This document shows, in pieces, positions 1-14,300 of a stretch of DNA of 64,000 bases (position 1 is the first letter of the stretch; each line of letters begins with the position of its first letter). This stretch comes from Vespa crabro. Its lineage: Eukaryota; Arthropoda; Insecta; Hymenoptera; Vespidae. The position numbers and the translations under genes are program-made. The stretch lies in NCBI RefSeq assembly GCF_910589235.1, contig NW_025813595.1, positions 558,001-622,000 of the forward strand. Direction: 5' to 3'. The notes below the pieces were generated by a model. It made no database searches, was not told where the DNA came from, and saw only the letters and a list, made by a program, of their open reading frames with translations.

Positions 1-280
1 ATAATAACAATAATTATGATAATAACAATAATAATTATAATAGTGATAGCATTAATAACGATATTTACGATAATAATAATAATAATAAAGATAATAACAT
101 TATTAACGATAATAATGATAAGAAAGAAAATAAGGAAAATTATAGAAACAATTAAAACGATAATAACAATAATTATGATAATAACAATAATAATTATAAT
201 AGTGATTGCTTTAACAACGATATTTACGATAATAATAATAATAATAAATATAATAACATTATTAACGATTATAACGATAA
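1..280 (+). repeat. 159-bp tandem duplication at the left edge
   Basis: The segment starting at base 1 repeats from base 160. Three landmarks give the same shift: the opening AATAACAATAATTATG, the TAGTGAT island at 41 and 200, and ACATTATTAACG near 97 and 256. The shift of 159 is a multiple of three, so the triplet phase is kept. The paralogous places near 11040 and 36990 seem to hold only one copy, preceded by the CAATTA landmark also found at 149. Either this copy duplicated or the others lost one. Confidence 0.8.
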
Positions 281-2129
281 TAACGATAATAACGATAATA
301 CCGATATAGACGATAATATCGATAATAATAATAACAATATTAACGATAATAAAAGTAATAATACTATCAAAACAACGATAATAACGAAATTATCGATAAT
401 AACGATAATAATAATAGTAATAATAATAACGATAATAAACATAATAACAACAATAATAATAATAACAATAATATTAATAGTAATAATAATAATAATAATA
501 ACGATAATAACGATAATAACGATAATAAAAAAATAATAGTAGCAATAATAACGGTAAATACGATAATAAAAATAGTAATAAAAACGATAGCAACGATACT
601 AACCACAATAACGATAATAATAATAACAATTATAACGATAATAACGATAATAAAGATTATAATGACAATAACGTTAATAACGATTATAATTATGACAATA
701 ATAGTAATAATAATAATATAGATAACAACGATATTAACGTTAATGACGATAATAATAACAACAATAATAAAGACACAAACGATTATAACGATAAGAACGA
801 TAATAATATTTATAATAATATTAATAATAACGATAATAAAGATAATAATAGAAATAATAATAACAATATTAAGAATAATAACTATAATAACAAAAATAAC
901 GATAATAATAATAGTACTAAAAACAATAATAACAACAATATTCCTAATAACGATAATAACGATAATAATAATGACGATAATAACGATAATAATAATAACG
1001 ATAATAACTACAATAACGATAATAATAATAATAATTATTAAGATAAAGTCGATAATAACGATAATAACGAAAATAATAATATTTAATACGATAAACAACA
1101 TAATAAATATAATAATTATAGTAATTATAATAATTATTTTGATAAACACGATAATAATGATATTAATGATAATAATAATAATAATAATAATAAAAACTTT
1201 AATAACAATATTTACGATAATATAGATAATAATAATAGCAATAATAACGATAATAACGATTATAATGGCATTAATAATAATAATTATAAGAATAATAAAA
1301 ATAATAATAATTTTAACAATATTTACGATAATGCCAATAGTAATAACAATAATAACGATAACAATGATGATAAAAATGATAATAAATATATCAATAATAA
1401 AGTTAATTACGATAATAAAGATAATAATAATAATATTAATAACATCAATAACTGTAATAAAGATGATAACGATAAGAACGTTAATAAGGATAATAATAAT
1501 AACAATAACAATGATGGATCTGTAATAACGATAATAACGATAATAATAATAATAATAAAAACGATAATATTTATAACAACGTTAATAAATAACGATAATT
1601 ACGTTCATAACGATAATAATAATTGCAATAATAACGATAATAACGATAAATATAACAATAGAAGGAACAATATTACGAATAATAACGATATTAACGATAT
1701 TAATAATAACGATAATGACAATAATAATAATAATTACATTAATAAGGATAATAAGGATAGTATTAATTATGATAATAAAAATATTAACGGTAAAATCGAT
1801 AACAATAATAATAATAATAAGAATGATAACGATAATATAGATTATAACCATAATAATTATAACAATGATAACGTTAACATTAATAATAATAATAAAGATA
1901 ATAACGACAATAATGATAATAAACATAATAAAAACAATAATAACGTTAATAACGACAATAATTATAATAATAAAATTGATAATAAAAGTAATAGCGTTAA
2001 TAACGACAATAATTATAATAATTATATTGATAATAACAATAATAACGAAAATAATAAAAATACTGATAATAATAACGATATAGACAAACATAACCATAAT
2101 AATAGTAGTAATAATAACAATAACATCAT

Positions 2130-2165
2130 TAAAGGCGTAAAGAACGTTATTCCCGCAAATATTAA
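2130..2165 (+). other. Higher-complexity island in the triplicated block
   Basis: AAAGGCGTAAAGAACG followed by a C-rich TTCCCGCAAAT breaks the triplet pattern. The same island, slightly altered, sits near 13343 and 39465 as AAAGGTGTAAAGAACG followed by TTGCCGAAAAT. It serves as an alignment anchor. No function is evident. The CCC here is replaced by TGCC in the other two copies, which fits this copy being the outlier. Confidence 0.75.
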
Positions 2166-2357
2166 TAACAATAATAACGGTAATAACGAAAATAGCGATA
2201 ATAATGATAATATCGATAATAATAATTGTAATAATAGCAATATTAACGGTAATAACAATTATAATAATGACCATAATAACGATAATAACGTAAATAACGA
2301 TAATAAAATTAACAATACTATTGATAATAACGATAATACCGATGATAACGTTAATAA

Positions 2358-2358
2358 C

Positions 2359-2396
<38 letters not shown>
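2358..2396 (+). repeat. AAT microsatellite, about 13 units
   Basis: This is an uninterrupted AAT run in copy 1 of the triplicated block. The matching position in copy 2 (about 13570-13620) is shorter and broken by AAAAAT and ATT. In copy 3 (39693-39758) it is a pure 22-unit run. The locus is therefore length-variable among paralogs. Confidence 0.8.
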
Positions 2397-2397
<1 letters not shown>

Positions 2398-3559
2398 GAT
2401 AATAGCTATAATGAGGCAAATAATAATAATTATAATAATAATACTAACGGTATAAACAAAAATAAACATAATAATAGAACATATTATAACAATAATATCA
2501 TTAATAATATGAATAACGATAATAACGATAATAATATATCGATAATAATGATAATATTAATATTAATAATAACAATATTTACGATAATAAAGATAATAAA
2601 ATTAATAATAAAAACAATAATACAGGTAATAAAGATAATAATGATAATAACGATAAAAATAATAATATTAATAATAATTATAATAACAAAAACAACGATA
2701 ATAATAATTACGATAATGACGATAATAATAATAATAATAATAAATCACGATAATAAGTATAATAACGATAATAATAGTAGTAATAATAATAATATCTAAT
2801 TATAACAATAAAAATAATAATAATGACAATAATATCGATAACGATGGAAATAATGATAATAACGATGACATTAATAATGTTAAAAACTATAATAACGATA
2901 ATAACGGTAATAATAATGACGATATTCAAAGATAAAAAAGGTAATAAAGATAATAATATTAACAAATAACGACAAGTTTAACAATAATAATAATGATAAT
3001 GACATTAATTACGATAATAGCAGTAATAATAATACTAATAACAATAATAACGATAATAAACTTATTAATAAAAGTAATAATAACAAGAGTAACGATAGTA
3101 ATTATAATAACAATATTAATAATAGCGAAAATAACGAAAATAGCAATAATATTAATTACTAAAATGACTATAATAACGATAATATTAATAACAATAATAA
3201 CGATAATAACGATAATAACCTTACTAACGATAATAATAATATCAATATTAACGATAACGCGGAAAATAATATTAATAATAATAATAATAATAATAAAATG
3301 AGGATAATATCGATGACAACGAAAATAATATTAGTCATAATAGTATTGATAATAACAATAATAACGAAAATAACGTTATTCACGATAATGTCGATAATAA
3401 TAATAGCAATTATAACAGTAATAAAGTTAATAGCGATAATAACAATAACAATAATATCGACAATAAAGGTAATAACGACAATAATAACAGTAATAATAAT
3501 AAAGATAATAACGATATTTACCTTAATAACGATAATTAAGATTATAATAATAAAAATAG

Positions 3560-3985
3560 TAACGATAACAACGAAGATATCGATAATAACTATAATAATA
3601 ATAATATTAACAGTAATAACGATAATTACAATAATAACGATATAGATAAAAATAATAGTATAGATAATTCCGAAAATAATCATAACTATATTAACGATAA
3701 AAACGATAATAATAATAATAGTAATAAAGATAATAACGATCATAACAATTATCGTATTAAAAATAATAACGATAATAACGAGACTAACGATAATAGCGAT
3801 AATAATATTTAGAACAAAAATAATAATAACGATAATAACGATAAAACAATAATAACGATAATAACTTTATTAACGATATCAATAATAACGAAAATAACGT
3901 TAATTTCGATATTAATAATACCAATATTAAAGATAATAACGATAATAATAATAATAATAACGACATTAATAACTATAATAAATAT
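3560..3985 (+). repeat. Satellite with a shared ATATCAATAATAACG module
   Basis: The triplet satellite continues and the match to copies 2 and 3 of the triplicated block fades. Near 3875-3935 a module with ATATCAATAATAACG then GTTAATTTCGATATTAATAA matches about 16055-16120 and 41735-41790. No gene is seen. Confidence 0.6.
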
Positions 3986-4185
3986 AATAACGATATGGTA
4001 TTAACGATAATAACGACAATAGTAGTAATAATAATAACGATATAAACGATAATAACGACAATAAAAATAATAATAATAAAGATAATATCGATATTATCGA
4101 AAATAACTATAATAACGGTAAAAATAATAACAATAATATCAATAATAACGATAATAGCGATTATAACGATAATAAGGACAGTAAT

Positions 4186-4228
<43 letters not shown>

Positions 4229-4480
4229 TTAATGATTAAAACGAAAATAATGATAATAATGGTAGTAATATTACCAATAATTACAATAATAACGATAAAA
4301 AAGTTAATAATGATAATTACGATAATAAAAATTATAATAACAACGATAATAACGATAATATCGATAATAATAATAACAATATTAACGATAATAACAGATA
4401 TAGTAAAAATAATAATAACGATAATTACGATAATAACGATAATAATAATAATAGTAACAATAAGATTCCCCATAATAATA
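3960..4480 (+). repeat. Module with internal AAT run (GGTATTAACG ... AATAATGATAAT), copy 1
   Basis: From AACGATATGGTATTAACG (about 3989) to beyond the AAT run, this segment follows 7470-7860 and 33485-33790. The shared order is the GGTATTAACG island, AAAGATAT(..)ATTATCGAAAA, GACAGT or its variant, a pure AAT run, then ATTAA(A/T)GATTA(A/C)AACGAAAATAATG. Related pieces occur at 16110-16260, 41800-41960, 22925-23010 and 53030-53110. The triplet composition leaves no sign of coding. Confidence 0.68.
4188..4228 (+). repeat. AAT microsatellite, about 13 units
   Basis: A pure AAT run lies between GACAGTAATTAT and ATTAATGATTAAAACG. The paralogous run at 7681-7747 has 22 units and the one near 33641-33668 has about 9. 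Length varies between copies while the flanks are kept. Confidence 0.8.
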
Positions 4481-5500
4481 GCAATAATAATGGTTATGAT
4501 AAGAATAATAATAATAATAATAACAGTAATAAGGACAGTAGCAATAATAACGGCAATAATAATAATAATGATACTAACGAAAGTAACAATAATCGCGATT
4601 ATAATAATAACAACAATAAAGATAATAACGATATTAACAATAATAACTATAATAATAATAACAATAATACGATAATAACGATAATAATAATAATTATAGC
4701 GATAATAACGATAATAGCGAAAACACCGATAATAATAATAATAATAATAACGATAATAAATTTAATAACGGTAATAATACTAATAACAGTAATAATAGTA
4801 ATAATACCAATAATAAGGATAATAACGATAATGACGATTATAATAATAAAGACAGTAACGATAATAGTGATTAAAACGATAATAACGATATTAACACAAT
4901 AAAAATAAAGTTAATATCGAAAATATGGGTAATAATAATAAAATTAATAACGATAACAACGACAAATAATGATAAATAACAAATATACGATAATAACGAC
5001 AATAACCATAATAACGATAATAAGCATAGGAACAACAGTAGTAACGATAATTACGATAATAATTTCATTAATAATAGTAATAATATCATAAATAACAATA
5101 ATAAGGAGAATAACGGTATTAATGATAATAAAAATAATAATATCAACAATTATAACGATAAGGACGTAAATAATAACAACCGTAATAACAATAATAAAAA
5201 AAAATGTTAATAGCGATAATAATTATAAAAATAATAATGATAATAAACATAATTACGCTAATAAAGATAATAATAAAAATAATAATAATAATAACAATAA
5301 TTGCTAAAATATCGATAATAACAAAAATAATAATAATAATAACGGTAATAAAGAAAATAACGATACTAAACATAATAATAATGATAATGAAGATAATAAT
5401 AATAATTATAACAACAATAATTACGATAATTTCGATAATAATTATAAAAATAATAACGATAAAAACGATAATAACGGTAATAATAATAACAACATTAACG
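4480..5500 (+). repeat. Triplet satellite without a clear long partner in the window
   Basis: Triplet repeat with local islands such as AAGATTCCCCATAAT (about 4463), GATATTAACACAATAAAA (about 4887), TCGAAAATATGGG (about 4917) and AAGCATAGGAACAACAG (about 5022). The ATATCGAAAATATGG piece also occurs near 23748 and 53833. I could not place the rest against another block by eye. No gene is seen. Confidence 0.6.
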
Positions 5501-6515
5501 TGAAGGACGATATTAACGAAAATAGTAATATTATTCTTAACAATAATAACGATAATAACAATAATAAAGAAAATAACGGTAATTACGATAATAATTATAA
5601 GAATAATCTATTTAACATTAATACTAAGGTTGATAACGATAATATTAATAAAATTAATAAAAATAATAACGATTATAATAATTAGAACGATAATAATATT
5701 AACAATAAAAACAATATTAACTATTATAACGATAATAACGATAATAATAGGTGTAATAACAACAATATTAAAAATAATATGTATAGTAACGATAATAACG
5801 ATAATAATAGTAGTAATAATGACAGTAATAAAAATAATAGTCATAAAAACGATTTTAACGATAATAATAATAACGATAATAACGATAATATCGATATTAT
5901 TAATAACAATATTTATGATAATTTCAATATTAATAATTGTAATCATAACAATACTAACGATTTTAACGATAATATCGACTATAATAATAAGTATAATAAC
6001 GACTTTAATAATAATAATAATATTATCTTTAGTAACAAAATTAATAATAACGATGTTTATAATATTAATAATAATAACGATTATAACGATATTTATAACG
6101 ATATTATAAATATAACGATTACAACGATAATATTGATAATAACGATAATACCGATAATAACGACAATAAAGATAATCATAATAACGATAATAACAATAAT
6201 AATAATAATAATAATGACGCTAATAAAGTTAATAACTACAATAATAAAAATTATATAAATATTAATAATAACGATAATAACGATAAAGCCAATAATAATT
6301 ACAGTAATAATAACAATAATATCAATAATAACAATAATAACGATAATAATAATAACAATAAAATCGATAATATCGTTAATAATAGGAGTAATAATAACAA
6401 AATTAGGAATAATATTTATAGTAACGATAATAACGGTAATAATGGTAGAAGTAATGACAGAAATAACAATAATAACCATAAAAACGATATTAACATTAAG
6501 AATAGTAACTATAAT
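5500..6515 (+). repeat. Satellite module (ATGTATAGTAACG / GACGCTAATAAAG), copy 1
   Basis: Landmarks are ATGTATAGTAACGATA at 5779, TCATAAAAACGATTTTAACG near 5841, TTATCTTTAGTAAC near 6025, ATATTATAAATATAACG at 6101 and GACGCTAATAAAGTTAATAA near 6217. Partial or full copies lie at about 16240-16850, 19700-20500, 28200-29270, 41990-42950 and 49600-50400. The match to 28.2-29.3 kb has an offset of about 22.6-22.8 kb and includes the AATAATAGGAGTAATAATAA island near 6380. Direct orientation in every copy. Confidence 0.75.
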
Positions 6516-7041
6516 AACGATAATATTGATAATAATAATAACAATATTTACGATAATAACGATAATAGTAGTAATATTATTAACGATAATAACGATATTT
6601 ACGATAATAATTATAATAATAATAAAGATAACAACGATATTAACGATAATAACGATAATAATAATAATGATAATAACGACAAAGTATAATAATAAAATAT
6701 CAATAGTAACAATAATAACCATAATGACGATAATATCGATAATAATAATAACGATAGTGACGATGATAATAATAACGATCATAAAGTTTATAATGATAAT
6801 AATAAGTATAATAATTATAGTAGTACTTGAAATAATAACGATAATAAGGGTAATAAAAACGACAATAATAACGATATTAACGAAAATAGTAACAACAATA
6901 GTAACGAAAAGAACGATAATTACATTAATAATAATAATAATAATATCGGAAGTAAGTATAATAACGGTGACATATATGACATTAATAACAATTATAACTA
7001 TAATAACGATAATAACGGTAATAACAATAATAATAATTGTA

Positions 7042-7123
7042 AAAATAACAGATTATTTCTGTTATTATTAAATATTATGGTTATTATTATTAAATAATGA
7101 TAATTACGATAATAACCATAATA
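7042..7123 (+). repeat. Inverted-polarity insertion with two hairpin arms
   Basis: About 7052-7093 reads T-rich, opposite to the rest of the window. The paralog near 33073-33090 runs straight from AAAAATAACAG into AAATAATAATAATG and lacks this piece. AATAACAG (7044-7051) pairs perfectly with CTGTTATT (7059-7066) across a 7-base loop. ATTATGGTTATTAT (7074-7087) pairs perfectly with ATAATAACCATAAT (7109-7122). The added bases thus look like a reverse-complement copy of the adjoining sequence, as a snap-back or template-switch event would leave. Confidence 0.85.
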
Positions 7124-7280
7124 ATAATAGTTATAATAACATTATAACAATATTAACGATAACAACGATAATATTGATATCTATAATAGCGATAATTAAG
7201 ACAACAATAATAACAATAATAATATCGATAATAATAATAATAATAATAACAGTAATAACGATAATAACGACAAAAAAGAC

Positions 7281-7334
<54 letters not shown>
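7281..7334 (+). repeat. Perfect AAT microsatellite, 18 units
   Basis: 54 uninterrupted bases of AAT lie between AAAAAAGAC and CATATTAATAATAAG. In the paralog at about 33283-33350 the same interval is two shorter runs separated by ATCGATAATAAAGATAATG and ACGCC. The run here was probably expanded or purified by slippage. Confidence 0.88.
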
Positions 7335-7679
7335 CATATTAATAATAAGAAAGATAATGACCATAATAATTATAGTAATAATATCAATAATAACAACAAA
7401 AACGATAATAACGGTAATAAAGATAATAATAATAATAATATCGACATAAATAACAATAATAAATATAATAACGATATGGTATTAACGATAAAAAAGATAA
7501 TGGTAGTAATAGTAACAACGATAATAACGATAATAACGACAATAAAAATAATCATAATAAAAATAATAAAGATATTATCGAAAAAAATTATAATAATGAT
7601 AATAATAATAACAATAATAACGATAATAACTATAATAGTGATTTTGACGGTAATAGAGGCAGTAAAAATAATAATAACA

Positions 7680-7680
<1 letters not shown>

Positions 7681-7747
<67 letters not shown>
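7681..7747 (+). repeat. Perfect AAT microsatellite, about 22 units
   Basis: An uninterrupted run of 67 bases follows AATAACAG and ends at ATTAAAGATTACAACG. It is the joint longest pure run in the window. The paralogous runs near 33641 (about 9 units) and 4188 (about 13 units) share both flanks. Confidence 0.88.
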
Positions 7748-7748
<1 letters not shown>

Positions 7749-10419
7749 TTAAAGATTACAACGAAAATAATGATAATAATATCAGTAATAATAACAATAA
7801 TAACGATAATAATAATAATAATAATAATAACGATAATAACGATAATATCGATAATAATATTATTAATAGTAATAAGAATAAAGATAATAACGATAATATG
7901 CGTAATAATCATAAAGTTTATAACGATAAAAACGACAATAACGATCATAAGAATAACAAATGTAACGATAATAATGAAAATAACGATAATGACGATAATA
8001 ACAATAATAACAATAATAATAATAACAGTTACAATAATAACGCTAATAACTATATTAATGAGAACAATAATAACGACCAACACCTTAATAACGATAATAA
8101 TAATAGCAATAAGAACGATAACATCGATAATAACAATCATCTTAATAATAACGATAATAGTGCTAATAACTATGATAACGATAATAATAATATTAATAAT
8201 AAAGATAATAATGATAATTACGAAAATAACGATAATAATAATAGCAATAATATCAATAATACCGATATTAATAATAAAAAGCATAATAAAGTTAGTAACA
8301 ATAATATTAATAGTAATAATAATATTAATAACGTTATTAACGATAGTGACGATAATTTCGATTATAAAATAACAATAAAATCGATAGTAAGGATATTAAT
8401 TATATCAATAATTACAATAATTACGATAGAAACGACAATAGAAATAATAATAATAACTATAATAACGATAATAACGAAATATAACGATTATAATAATAAC
8501 AGTAATAACGATAATGAAGATTTTTACTATAAAATTAATAACGATAATAACGATAATAACGATAATAATAGTAATAATATCGAAGGTTATAACGATATTA
8601 ACTATAATAACGATAATCATGATAATAACGATACTAATAATAATAATAGTAACATTAATAACGATAATAACGATTATAATGATAATAACTATAATAACGT
8701 TATTATCAATAAGAGTAATAGTAATAATAGAGATATAGTAAAAATAATGTTAAAAACGTTATTAACGATAATAACGATAATAATATTAACAATAATAACG
8801 ATAATAACTATATTAAAAATAATAATAATATACGATAACAAAGATAACAACAACAATAATAATAGAAAACTAAGGAAAATATGGATAATAACGATAACAG
8901 CTTCAGTAAAAATAATAATATTTTCGATAATGACTATAATGACAATAATAATTTTAACGATATTATCGAAAATAATATCAATAATACTAGTAGTAATAAT
9001 TATAATAACGGTGATAACTACATTTATGAAAACAGTAGTAACGATAGTATCGTAAATGTCAATTATTATAGTAATAATAATATCAATAAAAACGATTATA
9101 AAACTAATAATAATAATAATAATGACGATATTAACGATAAAAACGATTATAGTAATAACGATATTAACGACAATATTAATAATAATAATAAAGATAATAA
9201 TGATATTAACGATAATAATAATAGTAATAATATCGATAATAACTATAATAACGATAGTAATGATAATAATTTTAACAATAAAAACGATTTTAAATATTTT
9301 AACGATAATAATAATAAGTATAATAACGATAATAACGATACTACTAATAATAATAATAATAATAATAAAAATAAAAATTATAATTTGTATAATAACGATA
9401 ATAATAATAGTAAAGTTAAGAATAATAACAATAATAACGATAATAACGATTAAGAAGATAACAACATTATTGATAATAACGTCAATAGTAATAATAATAA
9501 TAATAACTATAAGATCGCTGTTAACTATAGTAACTATAATAACGATAATTACGATAATAACGATAATAATAAAAACAACAATAATAACGACATTAAAGAA
9601 AATAGTAATAACAATAGTAACGAAAACATCGATAACAACATTAATAATAATAATAATAATAACGAATGTAATTAAAATAACGGTGACAACTATAATATTA
9701 ATAACAATAATAACGATAATAACGATAATAACTATAGTAATAATACTAATAGTAACGATAATAACGATATTAATGGTAATATGGATAATAAAAGTAATAT
9801 TAATGGTCGTATTAAAGATAATAACGATAATAACGTTACTAACGATAATAATATTAACAATATTAAGGATAATATCGTTAATAATTGTAACAATATTCAC
9901 GATAATATCGATAATAATAATAACAACAAAAACAATAATAACGATAATAACTATAAAAAATTTATAATAATAACGATAATAATGATAATAACAATAATAA
10001 CCATGATAATAATAGTAATAATAAAGGTAAAAACGATCGAAAAAGTTTCTAACGATAATAATAATTACAACAATAACGATCATAGTGACTATGATGATAA
10101 GAAAGATAATAATAATAATAAAAATAAAATTAATTACGAAAATAGCGATGATAATCTTAATAATAAAAGTAATAATAACAATAATAAGAATAGTATCTAT
10201 TATAACGATTTTAACGATAATAGTAGGAGTAATAATTACAGCAATAAAAATTATACCGATAATAACAATTATAAGAAAGTTAACGATTATAATATTAACG
10301 ATAATAACGATGATAACCATAATAATAATAATAATAATTAACATAATAACGATATTAACGATAATAAAGGTAACAACAATAACAATAATGACGACAAAAT
10401 CAATTATAATACTTTAGTG

Positions 10420-11031
10420 ATATTAATATTTATCAAAATAACAATAATATTGATAATAACGATAATAACGTTAATATTAGTAGCAATAATAACAATAATA
10501 ACACTAATAACGATAATTGCGATAATAATAGTAATAATAATAACAATAATAACAATAATATTGTTAATAAGGTTATTACCGATGATAATGATAATTATAA
10601 TATTCATAATAACTATAATAAGAATATTAACGATAATAATAATAACGATAATAACGATCAGAATAATATCCATGAAAACGATAAAATCGAAAATAATAAT
10701 AAAAACTTTAATAATAAAATCGATAATAATAAAAATAATTTTAACGTTAATAACCATAATAATAATAATAATAATAATAATAGCAATAATAACCGTAATA
10801 AGGAAAATAACGAGGATAATAATAACGATAATAACAATAATAGTAATAATTATAATATCGACAGTAACAGTAATAACTATAATGACGATAATAACAATAA
10901 TGATTATAACGATAATGACGATGAATATAGTAACGATAATAACTTTTATAACGATAATAATAATAATAATAATAATAGCGATAATAAAGACATTAACGTT
11001 AATAACGATAATAATAAAAACAATTAAAACG
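10420..11031 (+). repeat. Duplicated satellite linker, partner 36380-36981
   Basis: Continuation of the ~26 kb direct duplication at an offset of about 25.95 kb. Landmarks include AAGGTTATTACCGATGATAA near 10567/36531, ATATCCATGAAAACGATAAA near 10665/36627 and AACCGTAATAAGGAAAATAA near 10791/36745. The GTTATTACCGATAATAATG piece and its downstream TATTCAT(A)A also occur near 59880-59940. No gene. Confidence 0.78.
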
Positions 11032-11317
11032 ATAATAACAATAATTATGATAATAACAATAATTATTATAATAGTGATAACATTAATAACGATATTTACG
11101 ATAATAATAATAATAATAAGAATAAAAACATTATTAACGATAATAATTATAATAGCGATAATAACGATAATAACGATATAGACGGTAATATCGATAATGA
11201 TAATAACAATATTAACGATAATAAAAATAATAATACTAACAAAACAGCAACAATAACGAAATTATCGATAATAACGATAATAATCATAAAAACAACAATA
11301 ATATTAATAATAATAAT

Positions 11318-11362
<45 letters not shown>

Positions 11363-14300
11363 GATAATAACGATTATAACGATAAGGAAAAAATAATAAT
11401 AGCAATTAATTCGGTAAATACGAAAACAAAAATAGTAATAATAACGATTAGAACGATACTAACCACAATAACGATAATAATAATAACAATTATAAAGATA
11501 ATAACGATAATAATTATTATAATGACAATAAATTTAAAAACGATCATAATCACAACGATAATAATAATAATAGTAATATAGATAACAACGATATTAACGT
11601 TAATGACGATAATAATAACAACAATAATAAAGATACAAACGATTATAACGATAAGAACGATAATAATATTATTATTAATAACAGTAATAGCAATATTAAC
11701 GATAAGAAAGCTTATAACAAAGAATCATAATAAAGATAATAACGATAATATCCATAATAATAATAACGATAATAACGATAATATCGAAAGAAATAATAAC
11801 AAAATTAACAATAATATCGATAACAATAATAATAATAATAACAATAATTACGATAATAACGATAATAACGACAATAACGATAATAATAAGAAAACTATTC
11901 TAACAATAATAACGATAATAACGATAATAATAAAAACGATAATGAAGGAATAATAATAATAATAACGATAAAAACGAAAAATACGATAATAACGGTATTG
12001 ATAATAACGATAATAACGTTAATAACGTTAATAGTAATGGTACTAATAATAATAATAATAATAACAATAACGATAATAAAGATAATAACGATAATATTAA
12101 TAACGATAATAACTACAATAAAGATAATAATAATAACAATTATTACGATAAAGTCGATAATAACGATCATAACGATAATAATAATAATAATTACTACGAT
12201 AAACAACCTAATATCCATAATAATTATAGTAATAATAGTAATTATTATGATATACAGGATAATAATGATATTAATGATAATAATGATAATAATAATACAA
12301 AAACTTTAATAACGGTAGTTACGATAATATCGATAATAATTATAGCAATAATATCGATAATAACGATTATAATGGCATTAATAATAATAATTATGAGATT
12401 AATAAAAATAATAATAATTTTAACAATATTTACGATAATGCCGATGATAATAACAATAATAACGATAACATTAATGATAAAAATAATAATAAAAATATCA
12501 ATAATAAAGTTAATTACGATAATAATGATAATAATTATAATATTAATAACAACAATAACTATAATAAGGATAATAACGTTAATAACGATAATAAGGATAA
12601 TAATAATAAAAATAATAATGATGGAACAGTAATAATGATAATAACGATTATAATAATAATAATAAAAACGATAATATTTATAACAACGATAATAACGAAT
12701 ATAATAAAATAATAAATAACGATAATTACGTTAATAACGATAATAATAATTGCAATAATAACGGTAATAACAATAATAATAACAATAGTAGGAACAATAA
12801 TACGGATAATAACGATATTAACGATATTAATAATAACGATAATGGCAATAATAATAATAATAATGATAATAACGTTAGTAACGATAATATTATTAAGTAT
12901 AAAACGATTATAATTATATTATAGATAACAGCTATAATAATAATAATAATATTAATAAGGATAATAAGGGTAGTATTGATAATAATAATAAAAATATTAA
13001 CGATAATATCGATAACAATAATAATAATAATAACAAGGTTAACGATAATATAGATTATAACCATAATAATAATGACAATGATAACGTTAACATTAATAAT
13101 AATAATAACGATAATAACGACAAAAATGATAAAGAACATAATAATAAAAATAATAACGTTAATAAAGACAATAATTATAATAATAACATTGATAATAAAA
13201 GTAATAACGATAATAACGACAATAATTATAATAATTATATTGATAATAACAATAATACCGAAAATTATAAAAATAATGATATTAATAACGATATAGACAA
13301 ACATAACCATATAATAGCAGTAATAATAACAAAAATATCAATAAAGGTGTAAAGAACGAAATTGCCGAAAATATTAATAACAATAATAAGGATAATAACG
13401 ATAATAGCGATAATAATGATAATATCGATACTAATAATTGTAAAAGTAACAATATTAACGGTAATAACAATTATAATAATGACCAAAAGAACGACAAAAA
13501 CGTAAATAACGATAATAAAAGTAACAATAATATTGATAATAACGATAATTCCGATAATAAAGATAATAACAATAATAATAATAAAAATAATAATAATAAT
13601 ATTAATAATAATAATAATAACGATAATAGCTATAATGAGGAAAATAATAAAAATTATAAAAATAATACTAACGATATAAACGAAAATAACCGTAATAATA
13701 GAATATATTATAACAATAATAACATTAATAATGTGAATAACGATAATAACGATAATAATATATCGATAATAATGATAATATTAATATTAATAATAACAAT
13801 ATTTACGATAATAAAAATAATAAAATTAATAATAAAAACAATAATACAGGTATTATGATAATAATTATAATAAAAATAAAAATAATAATATTAATAATAA
13901 TTATAATAACAATAATAACGATAATAATAATTAAGATAATGACGATAATAATAATAATAATAATAATCACGATAATTAGTATGATAACGATAATAATAGT
14001 AGTAATAATAAAAATAACTAATTTTATTAATAAAAATAATAATAACGATAATAATAATGACAATAATAACGATAACGATGGAAATAATGATAATAACGAT
14101 GACATTAATAATGGTAAAAACTATAATAACGATAATAACGGTAATAATAATGACGATAATCAAAAATAATAAAAGTATTAAAGATAATAACATTAACGAT
14201 AATAACGACAAGTTTAACAATAATAATAACGATAATAACATTAATAACGATAATAGCAGTAATAATAATACTAATAACAATAATAACGATAATAAATATA

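Larger units (their letters stand above)
163..3560 (+). repeat. Triplicated satellite block, copy 1 (most diverged)
   Basis: This block recurs at about 11031-14700 and 36981-40860. Shared landmarks are CAATTAAAAC at 149, ATGGCATTAATAATAATAAT at 1265, TAGACAAACATAACCAT at 2081, GTGTAAAGAACG-like text near 2135, AATACAGGTA near 2620 and AAAATGAGGATAAT near 3296. Offsets to copy 2 run from 10872 to about 11212, so copies differ by several hundred bases of indels. By eye copies 2 and 3 resemble each other more than either resembles this one. All copies face the same way. It contains no gene; frames at 367-1149 (minus) and 1582-2469 (minus) are Ile/Val runs produced by the triplet. Confidence 0.82.
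6545..10420 (+). repeat. Large segmental copy, first part, partner 32605-36380
   Basis: This is the left part of the ~26 kb direct duplication. Anchors are GATAATAGTAGTAATATTA at 6561/32622, ACTTGAAATAATAACG at 6825 against AGTTGAAATAATAACG near 32858, ATACGATAACAAAGATAA near 8830/34879, the AACAGCTTCAG island near 8896/34945, ATGGATAATAA at 9781/35781 and ACTTTAGTGATATTAATA at 10411/36372. Offsets fall from about 26061 to 25961. Differences are point changes, AAT-run lengths and indels of tens to about 100 bases. The open frame 7898-9055 switches from Asn/Asp to Ile/Thr and back, as expected from phase slips in a repeat rather than from a protein. Confidence 0.88.

Noticed and set aside
7898..9055. 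Asn/Asp-rich 385-codon open frame as a prion-like or Asn-rich protein
   Set aside because: The frame turns into Ile/Thr runs and back because one-base slips leave it open. A real low-complexity protein would not keep reading through such changes.
8689..10344. Long minus-strand open frame of Ile/Val (551 codons), and others at 17326-18591 and 23195-24802
   Set aside because: The reverse complement of the triplet reads ATT, ATC and GTT, which has no stops. The residues are only what the repeat encodes, including Tyr/Arg and Leu/Ser stretches after phase slips. No membrane-protein pattern with loops or charged residues is present.
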